A stretch of DNA of 5,065 nt. It comes from Actinomycetales bacterium (GTDB lineage: Bacteria; Actinomycetota; Actinomycetes; Actinomycetales; Cellulomonadaceae). This document shows positions 1-5,065 of this stretch, piece after piece. Position 1 is the stretch's first letter. Each line of letters starts with the position of its first letter. The notes beneath the pieces are model-generated. The model was not told where the DNA came from. It did not search any database and saw nothing but the letters and a program-made list of their open reading frames with translations. A program made the position numbers and the translations under genes. The DNA is taken from contig JAATES010000146.1 of assembly GCA_015655615.1 (NCBI GenBank), positions 1-5,065 on the forward strand. Reading direction: 5' to 3'.

Positions 1-28
1 ATCAGTGAGCATCCCGGACACACCCGTG

Positions 29-67
29 GCCGCGGGGCCGTCCCTGCCAGGAATCCGGCCCCGCGGC
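29..67. other. GC-rich 12-bp inverted repeat (hairpin) upstream of the peptidase gene
   Basis: GCCGCGGGGCCG at 29-40 is the exact reverse complement of 56-67, with a 15-base loop. Inside the loop TCC (41-43) can also pair with GGA (50-52), extending the hairpin. No T run follows (the next bases are ATATCACC), so this is a poor classical intrinsic terminator. It could still end transcription of a gene lying left of the window, or be a 5' leader structure of the peptidase mRNA if the promoter lies further left. The structure is directly visible; its role is undetermined. Confidence 0.55.
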
Positions 68-82
68 ATATCACCCGATTGG

Positions 83-98
83 ATGATGAGGTCATCAT
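83..98. promoter_or_regulatory. Interrupted palindrome covering RBS and start codon
   Basis: ATGATGA at 83-89 and TCATCAT at 92-98 are perfect reverse complements separated by GG. In DNA this is a 16-bp dyad of operator-like size. In RNA it can fold into a 6-bp stem with AGGU, the core of the Shine-Dalgarno, as the loop and the first two bases of the AUG in the stem. Either a regulator site or translational self-masking is possible. The symmetry is seen; function is inference, and chance formation from GAT/ATC codon repeats cannot be excluded. Confidence 0.4.
88..92 (+). promoter_or_regulatory. Ribosome binding site for the M1 peptidase gene
   Basis: GAGGT at 88-92 matches the anti-Shine-Dalgarno of 16S rRNA. 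GAGG ends five bases before the ATG at 97. This decides the start: an in-frame TTG at 79 would extend the protein by six residues but lies upstream of this site and has no purine-rich motif at the right distance. Confidence 0.7.
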
Positions 99-3000
99 GA
101 CAGACAGTTCTAATAGCACCCTGGACTATCGCCGTGGAGGAGGGTGGCGCACGCGAGCAGCGGGATTGTCGGTGACGCTCGCCCTCGCCGTTGCGTACCT
201 CGCTGCCTCACCCAGCCAGGCCCAGGCTGAGGCTGCGCCTGCCGCGGACCCGGCACAGCCGGTCGCGACCGAGGTCGACTACCTCGCCGACTCCTACGGC
301 CTGCCTGCGGGTCACTCGCTGGAGAACGTCACGATCGAACGGCTGAGCTTCTTGCTCGGCTATACGGCGACGAACTCCAGCTCCGCCAACACCGACCCGG
401 CCTACAGCTCGAGCGGGAACTACGCCTTCGTGTTCGGCGGGCCAGAGAACCTGAGCTCCACGGCCGCAGTGGGGCTGATCAACGACGTCGCGGAGGAATA
501 CAAGGTCGACAAGGTCTACCACTTCGACCCGAAGCTCGACGGCGACAAGCTCGACATCACGAGCACAGACGCTGCGGTCCCCGCGAACTTCCAGGCCCTC
601 TGGTCGGGAACACTCGGAATCAAGACCCGTCTGAAGAACATCGACCCGGACTACACATCGAGCGACACGTACTTCTTCATCTACAACAAGGACCGGACCG
701 TCGTCGACTCGAGTGGCGCCACGGTGAGCGCTCCGATCGTCGGCGGGGTGCTCTCCGAGGCCAACTCGTTCGGCCCGACGCAGGCGGCATCCTACAAGCA
801 GGAGATCGCGCAGGCCTTCGAAGCGGCCGGGGTCGATGCGACGACGCAGACGGCCGACGTCACGACCTACCCGTTCTTCGACTACTTCAAGACGCGCATC
901 AACGGGGTCATCGGCACGCAGAGCGCATTCGAGAAGGTCCGTATCCCGGACACGGCCCGTGAGAACTTCTCGATCCAGACCGTGACCTACCCCGAGTTGC
1001 TCCACATCCTGGACTCCGAGGGCGACTTCGCGATCTTCTTCGGTGGGACCTGGTGCCCGTACACCAGTCCCACGGACAACATCGCGAACACGGCGGCAAA
1101 GAACGCCGGCATCCGGAAGGTCTACCAGTTCGACCTGCGGCTGGACGGTGCCACATCCGGCAGTACCCTCAAGACGATCTTCAAGTCGTCCGACCCCGAC
1201 GTGGGGGTGCAGCCGGACGGCGGCAGCACGCTCGAGGGCAGTCACCTCTACGGTGCCATCCTGGAGCGGCTCTCGAACCTCGACCTCGAGCCGGCCATCA
1301 ACCACTACCTCTACTACCCGAACGGCGACACGACCCTGCCCGCCAGCGCCAAGCTGTCGGCGAAGAACATCGGCGTGCCGTTCCTGCTCGAATACAACAA
1401 GGACAACAAGGCCGCGGACGGAACGGCCGCACCGGTGGTCAGCGAGTGGATCGGCTACAAGCCGCTCAAGAACGAGCTCTACGCGTACGCCTGGTACACC
1501 AAGAACAACGTTCGTGACTACCTCAACGACCCGGGCTACTACGAGAAGCAACTCGGCCGCCCGGTCAACCCCGATGTCGACGACACCGAGGGCAACGGTG
1601 CGGTGAGCGCCACGCTCGCCCTGCCGGGTCTCTTCACGTTCTATGACGGGATCGCAGCCAACCGCGCCGCCTCGGACCCGTGGGCTTCCGAGCCCGGCGC
1701 CCGCCCCGCGGTCGACTCGGTGCCCGATCCGTCCGGCGGCTGCGGCGAGAGCGACAAGGTCATCGAACTGAACACCGAGAACCCCATCCTGGGCCAGAAC
1801 GGCAACGCCGGCTATGACGTGCAGAGCTATGACATCAAGGCGGCGTACAAGGAAGGCCTGGACGCCGTTCCCGCGTCCCTGCGCAGCAACCTCCACGCCA
1901 CGACCACGATCACGGCCAAGGCGACCGCCGCGCTCTCGGAGGTCGCCTTCGACTTCCGGGTGATCGACCTGGGCAGCGGCAAGACGAACGTGAGCAAGGT
2001 CGCTGTGAACGGGACGGACGTGACCTCGTCGGTCACGTACCTCAACGATGCGACGACTGACACCCACAAACTGACCGTCAAGCCCGAGGCCGCGGTCGCC
2101 TCCGGCTCCGAGTTCACCGTCGAGGTCACGTACTGGGTGCCCACGGGTACCTATCGCTTCGGCGACTCGTCCACGCAGTGCTTCGTGCCGAGCGTGAACA
2201 GCACCGGAGCCACGGCGTTGGGCGAGCCCAACGGATCGACGTTCTGGTTCCCGGCGAACAACAACACGACCGACCGTGCGAGCTACACGATCTCCCTGAC
2301 TGCGCCGGAGAACCTCACCGGCGTGAGCGTGGGGACACTCAGCTCGAGGACGGCGCACGGCACCGACGTGACGCGCGTGTGGGAGCAGACCGATCCCACT
2401 ATTCCGTACCTCGTGACGGCGTCCTTCGGAAACTACCTCGAATTCGCCCAGACGATCACGCTGCTCGACGGCAGCACGATCCCCTCTTGGAGCTACGTCG
2501 ACCGCACGCTGTACAACGCGAGCAACCTCAACCAGCGCAAGGCCTACTGGTTCGCCAAGGACCTGCAGTCGTACATCAACTGGGCCGAGGGCCACTTCGG
2601 CAAGTACCCGGGCAAGACGGCCGGCTTCGTGTTCGAGCAGCTCGCGGACGCCGAGAACTCCGTGGGCTATAGCCTCGAGACCGTCGGCCGCCCGTATTAC
2701 AGCGGGATCCCGAGCACATCCACGTTCGTCCACGAGCAACTGCACCAGTGGTTCGGCGACTCTGTCACCATCGGCTCGTGGGAGGACCTGTGGCTCAACG
2801 AGGGCTTCGCGTCCTTCCTGTCGAACATCTGGTTCGAGGACCACGACAACAGCGCCGAGACGACCAACGACTGGTACGCCCAGTGGTTCCGGGAGAACAA
2901 CGACTCCGACTACTGGCAGATCGCCCCGGCACAACCGCTCAACGCCGTCAACCTCTTCGGCGACGTGACCTACGGACGTGGCAGCTACGCCCTCGCGGCA

Positions 3001-3966
3001 CTGCGTGCGGGCGTCGGAGACGACCAGTTCTTCCAGATCATCAAGACCTGGGCGAGCCAGCGAGCCGGCACGTCCGCGACCACGGCGGACTTCGTCTCCA
3101 CCGTCAAGGCCGTCTCGACCAAGGACCCGGTCCAGCTCGACGCACTGCTCCAGAACTACCTCTACGAGCAGTACAAGCCGCGTTCATTCCCGACGACGCA
3201 GCTCCCCGAGGCGGATCCGACCGCGGTGACCGTGACCTTCGACTCGGCGGGCGGCAACGCGGTGCCGAGCGCGACCGTGCCCGTCGGCACGGCCATCGGG
3301 ACCCTGCCGACGCCATCACGCGAGGGCTACACGTTCGGGGGCTGGTTCGCCGGAGGCAGCAAGATCGACGAGTCGTTCGTGGTTCCCGCGACCGCCGTCA
3401 CTCTGGTCGCGCACTGGACGGCCGTGCCGGTCGTCAAGGACGAGCGGGCGTCTCTGAACTCGTCGGCGGGCCGCGCCGTCATCGCGAAGATCACGGACAA
3501 GGTCGCCACCGGCAAGCAGATCCGCCCGGTGGTCACGGTGACCTTCAAGGCCAAGACTCTCAAGGCGGGCACCGATTACACGGTGTCCTACCGGTCGAAC
3601 ACGTCCGTGGGCCGGGCCACGGTGACCGTCACCGGCAAGGGCCTGTACAAGGACTCGGTGACCGGATCGTTCACGATCGTCCCCAAGAAGGTCTCGATCC
3701 GCTCGGTCAAGGCCGGCAAGAAGAGGATCTCGGTCACGTGGAAGAAGCTGGCGAACACCACGAGGTATCAGGTTCGCTACCGGGTGGCGGGTTCGGGCAC
3801 GTGGAAGACGGCCGCCGTTGCAGGCAAGTCGACGAAGGCATCGCTGACTCGGCTCAAGGCGGGCAAGCGGTACCAGGTGCAGGTTCGCGCCTACCAGACC
3901 GTGACGAAGGTCAAGTACTTCGGTGCGTGGTCGGCGACGGACAGTGCGAAGGTCAAGAAGAAGTGA
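97..3966 (+). CDS. Secreted multidomain M1-family zinc metallopeptidase with N-terminal thioredoxin-like repeats and C-terminal InlB, Ig-like and FN3-like modules
   Basis: The product has 1289 residues. The start is ATG 97, supported by GAGGT at 88-92. A Sec signal peptide occupies about residues 1-46: arginines at 12-20, a hydrophobic core at 21-37 and an AQA/AEA cleavage region at 42-46. Two thioredoxin-like modules follow, about 70-270 and 285-500. They share an FGG...KVYxFDxxLDG pattern; only the second has a cysteine site (WCPYT, C320). The M1 module is about 565-1025 and begins near a GYDVQSYD strand (572-579). It has the zinc site HEQLH (H879, E880, H883) and WLNEGFA (E902), exactly 18 residues after H883. 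The catalytic-type tyrosine is probably Y959 (TYGRGSY). The exopeptidase GAMEN motif appears replaced by YSLET (858-862), resembling the ALETQTRP form I recall from actinobacterial M1 enzymes. An InlB-like repeat (1044-1107, ending AHWTA), an Ig-like module (about 1113-1196) and a Lys/Arg-rich FN3-like domain (about 1199-1289) complete it. There is no LPXTG motif and no C-terminal membrane helix. By family it should hydrolyse N-terminal residues of peptides outside the cell. The metal site is intact, so activity is likely; the substrate is unknown. Confidence 0.93.
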   Translation: MTDSSNSTLDYRRGGGWRTRAAGLSVTLALAVAYLAASPSQAQAEAAPAADPAQPVATEVDYLADSYGLPAGHSLENVTIERLSFLLGYTATNSSSANTDPAYSSSGNYAFVFGGPENLSSTAAVGLINDVAEEYKVDKVYHFDPKLDGDKLDITSTDAAVPANFQALWSGTLGIKTRLKNIDPDYTSSDTYFFIYNKDRTVVDSSGATVSAPIVGGVLSEANSFGPTQAASYKQEIAQAFEAAGVDATTQTADVTTYPFFDYFKTRINGVIGTQSAFEKVRIPDTARENFSIQTVTYPELLHILDSEGDFAIFFGGTWCPYTSPTDNIANTAAKNAGIRKVYQFDLRLDGATSGSTLKTIFKSSDPDVGVQPDGGSTLEGSHLYGAILERLSNLDLEPAINHYLYYPNGDTTLPASAKLSAKNIGVPFLLEYNKDNKAADGTAAPVVSEWIGYKPLKNELYAYAWYTKNNVRDYLNDPGYYEKQLGRPVNPDVDDTEGNGAVSATLALPGLFTFYDGIAANRAASDPWASEPGARPAVDSVPDPSGGCGESDKVIELNTENPILGQNGNAGYDVQSYDIKAAYKEGLDAVPASLRSNLHATTTITAKATAALSEVAFDFRVIDLGSGKTNVSKVAVNGTDVTSSVTYLNDATTDTHKLTVKPEAAVASGSEFTVEVTYWVPTGTYRFGDSSTQCFVPSVNSTGATALGEPNGSTFWFPANNNTTDRASYTISLTAPENLTGVSVGTLSSRTAHGTDVTRVWEQTDPTIPYLVTASFGNYLEFAQTITLLDGSTIPSWSYVDRTLYNASNLNQRKAYWFAKDLQSYINWAEGHFGKYPGKTAGFVFEQLADAENSVGYSLETVGRPYYSGIPSTSTFVHEQLHQWFGDSVTIGSWEDLWLNEGFASFLSNIWFEDHDNSAETTNDWYAQWFRENNDSDYWQIAPAQPLNAVNLFGDVTYGRGSYALAALRAGVGDDQFFQIIKTWASQRAGTSATTADFVSTVKAVSTKDPVQLDALLQNYLYEQYKPRSFPTTQLPEADPTAVTVTFDSAGGNAVPSATVPVGTAIGTLPTPSREGYTFGGWFAGGSKIDESFVVPATAVTLVAHWTAVPVVKDERASLNSSAGRAVIAKITDKVATGKQIRPVVTVTFKAKTLKAGTDYTVSYRSNTSVGRATVTVTGKGLYKDSVTGSFTIVPKKVSIRSVKAGKKRISVTWKKLANTTRYQVRYRVAGSGTWKTAAVAGKSTKASLTRLKAGKRYQVQVRAYQTVTKVKYFGAWSATDSAKVKKK

Positions 3967-3985
3967 CGACTACGGCGTGATCGAC

Positions 3986-4029
3986 CGCCGGGGGTCCTCC
4001 TTTTCGCAGGAGGGCCCCCGGCGTCTTTG
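3986..4029 (+). terminator. Rho-independent terminator of the peptidase gene
   Basis: A 16-bp stem pairs 3986-4001 with 4008-4023; every position is Watson-Crick except one T-G wobble (3995 with 4014). The loop is six bases (TTTCGC) and a modest T-rich tail, TCTTTGT, follows. It starts 20 bases after the TGA at 3964-3966. A strong GC stem with a weak T tract is usual for high-GC bacteria. It separates the peptidase gene from the downstream regulator. Confidence 0.88.
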
Positions 4030-4118
4030 TCACGGCCTTTCGCTAAGTCCGCTGGGCTGTTGCGCAGACGAACAGCTTGCTGCTCGCGGCAGTCGTGCGT
4101 GACCGACCCTTCGCGGCC

Positions 4119-4124
4119 TAGAGT
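4119..4124 (+). promoter_or_regulatory. Tentative -10 element upstream of the regulator gene
   Basis: TAGAGT resembles the actinobacterial -10 consensus (TAnnnT) and would place a transcription start near 4131, downstream of the previous terminator. No good -35 is visible: TGCGTG (4096-4101) has the right 17-base spacing but poor sequence, and GTGACC (4099-4104) is better in sequence but only 14 bases away. A small dyad GGATC-ATC-GATCC (4133-4145) lies just downstream and could be an operator. Low confidence. Confidence 0.3.
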
Positions 4125-4156
4125 GAGGGACAGGATCATCGATCCGCCCCGTGAGC

Positions 4157-4163
4157 AAAGGAG
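4157..4163 (+). promoter_or_regulatory. Shine-Dalgarno-like AAAGGAG without a matching start codon
   Basis: AAAGGAG is the best ribosome binding motif before the regulator gene. In the regulator's frame the codons three, six and nine bases downstream are ACG (4167), GTT (4170) and CCC (4173), none a standard start. The GTG at 4163 overlaps the motif and is in a different frame. Either the motif is coincidental and translation starts at GTG 4206, or the region carries a one-base indel. Confidence 0.4.
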
Positions 4164-4205
4164 TGGACGGTTCCCTACAGCGCCGTCGGTCCGCCAGCGA
4201 GGCTC

Positions 4206-5065
4206 GTGGAGCTTGATCCTCCGACTCCACTGGCGGTGGTGGTTGCGCCGGCAGGTTACGGCAAGTCCACCGTCGTGCAGGCATGGCGCGCACGCGCTGA
4301 GGCCCGAACAGTTCTGGTGGGGCCGGGTGGCCTTCTGGCGCCGGCAAACGTACTGAACAGCGCGCCGGCGCTTCTGGGAGCTGCGGTGGAGCTCGGTGCT
4401 GACCCGATCGTAGCTAAGACGCTGGCTGACCTGGTACTGGCGGACGGAAGCACCTTCGGTGAGGACTTCCTCCATGGACTGTCGGACCTGCTGATCGCGA
4501 TCGACACGTCCTACCGCATCTTCATTGACGACCTGCACGAGTTGACGCCGCTGCAGATCAGGGAGCTCGGTCTCCTGATCGGCCATGTCGGCTCCGCCTC
4601 CCGCCGTTTCGTCGTCGCGGGCCGCGTGCAGCCGGAATGGCCCCTGCAGCGCTGGCGCCTGAGCGGTTTCGGCACCACGGTTTCCGCCCGTGACCTTCGT
4701 CTCACCACTGCGGAAGTGATGTCGGTCATCGAGCCAGAGTTCGGCGCGGACAGCAAGCGCCTCGCGGCGATGAGCGCAGGCTGGCCTGCCGCAGTGCAAG
4801 TGATGCGCTGGCATGCGGGGGCGTCTCCGGAACGGTTCACCGAGTTGGTCATCAGCGACATCGCCGCTCAGGTGTCCACGGAAGTGATCCCGGCCTTGCC
4901 ACCAGGTCAGGCGGAGATATTGATGCAACTCGCCGTCCTCGGCCCCTTTCCCATGAGTCTCGGCATCGAGGCCGTCGGACATCCTGAGACAGAGAGCGTC
5001 ATCTTCGACACGATGCACAGGACCGCATTGGTGGACATCGACGACGATGGCCGGGTCGTCATACA
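4206..5065 (+). CDS. MalT-type LuxR-family transcriptional regulator (STAND ATPase), 5' part, truncated by window end
   Basis: An open frame runs from after TGA 4152 to the window edge with no stop. Counting from GTG 4206, about 286 residues are visible. Walker A is APAGYGKST (14-22, K20), Walker B is IFIDDLH (105-111, D108/D109), a sensor-like strand ends in AGR (R140), and DLRLTTAEV (163-171) and GWPAAVQ (192-198) match segments typical of MalT/LAL-type regulators. In that family a cytoplasmic NTPase senses a ligand, oligomerises and activates transcription through a C-terminal LuxR helix-turn-helix after a TPR-like region. Those parts, and the usual 800-900 residue length, would lie beyond the window, so the DNA-binding domain is not seen. 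The start is doubtful. GTG 4206 is the first standard in-frame start, with GAGG (4199-4202) only three bases away, yet family-like residues (SAVGPPARLVELD) already begin at 4179. A frameshift or non-standard start is possible. The gene follows the peptidase terminator, so it is a separate unit on the same strand. Codon use is slightly less G/C-biased than in the peptidase gene. Confidence 0.82.
   Translation, partial: MELDPPTPLAVVVAPAGYGKSTVVQAWRARAEARTVLVGPGGLLAPANVLNSAPALLGAAVELGADPIVAKTLADLVLADGSTFGEDFLHGLSDLLIAIDTSYRIFIDDLHELTPLQIRELGLLIGHVGSASRRFVVAGRVQPEWPLQRWRLSGFGTTVSARDLRLTTAEVMSVIEPEFGADSKRLAAMSAGWPAAVQVMRWHAGASPERFTELVISDIAAQVSTEVIPALPPGQAEILMQLAVLGPFPMSLGIEAVGHPETESVIFDTMHRTALVDIDDDGRVVI

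Noticed and set aside
79..96. TTG at 79 as start of the peptidase gene
   Set aside because: It lies upstream of the GAGGT site and has no ribosome binding motif of its own; ATG 97 is well placed.
136..147. Purine-rich GGAGGAGGGTGG as an internal ribosome binding site
   Set aside because: The next in-frame starts (TTG 166, GTG 172) are 18 or more bases away and would remove the charged n-region of the signal peptide.
127..160. Twin-arginine signal (RRGGGW, residues 12-17)
   Set aside because: The residues after RR do not match the Tat pattern (no hydrophobic FLK-like positions). A Sec-type signal peptide explains the region better.
208..2934. Very long minus-strand open frame opposite the peptidase gene
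   Set aside because: Its translation is low-complexity R/V/G/E-rich with no recognisable domain. Long antisense frames are expected opposite strongly G/C-ending codons, and the plus strand has clear M1 motifs.
4027..4356. Plus-strand 109-codon open frame starting just after the terminator
   Set aside because: It begins in the terminator T tract, has no Shine-Dalgarno, has an Arg/Ser/Trp-rich composition and is out of frame with the regulator it overlaps.
3891..5018. Minus-strand open frame across the intergenic region and the regulator
   Set aside because: It runs through the terminator hairpin and opposite the Walker A/B-containing plus-strand frame, and no domain is visible. It is a shadow frame.
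1..5065. CRISPR array, tRNA/rRNA gene, insertion sequence or phage element
   Set aside because: No regularly spaced direct repeats, cloverleaf-like segments, transposase-like frames or terminal inverted repeats were seen on either strand.

Overview
The window comes from a high-GC Gram-positive bacterium. Codons are overwhelmingly G/C-ending, both genes have purine-rich Shine-Dalgarno sequences, the terminator is a very GC-rich hairpin with a weak T tract, and the second gene encodes a MalT/LuxR-type STAND ATPase of the kind abundant in Actinomycetes. A member of the Micrococcales (for example a Microbacteriaceae-like organism) is my best guess. This is inferred from gene content and base composition, not from a marker gene.

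Layout. Positions 1-96 are a short leader: a perfect 12-bp inverted repeat (29-40 / 56-67), then an interrupted palindrome (83-98) spanning the ribosome binding site and start codon. Positions 97-3966 encode one large secreted multidomain protein of 1289 residues. It has a signal peptide, two divergent thioredoxin-like modules (the first without cysteine, the second with a single-cysteine WCPYT site), a complete M1-family zinc aminopeptidase module (HEXXH-X18-E, catalytic-type Tyr), an InlB/Listeria-Bacteroides-type repeat, an Ig-like module, and a strongly cationic fibronectin-III-like C-terminus. A strong intrinsic terminator (3986-4029) closes this transcription unit. Positions 3967-4205 hold no convincing complete gene, only the terminator, a tentative -10 element, a small dyad and an orphan Shine-Dalgarno. 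From about 4206 (or slightly upstream) to the window end runs the 5' part of a MalT-type LuxR-family regulator, cut off by the window edge.

How they fit together. The first gene looks monocistronic and extracellular, probably acting on peptides at or near the cell surface. The second is a separate, same-strand transcription unit for a cytoplasmic signal-sensing ATPase regulator. It could control the peptidase gene, but nothing in the window proves that. The points most worth checking are the unusual peptidase architecture with its internal duplication, the palindrome masking the start of the peptidase gene, and the apparent absence of a proper start codon (possible one-base frameshift) in the regulator.
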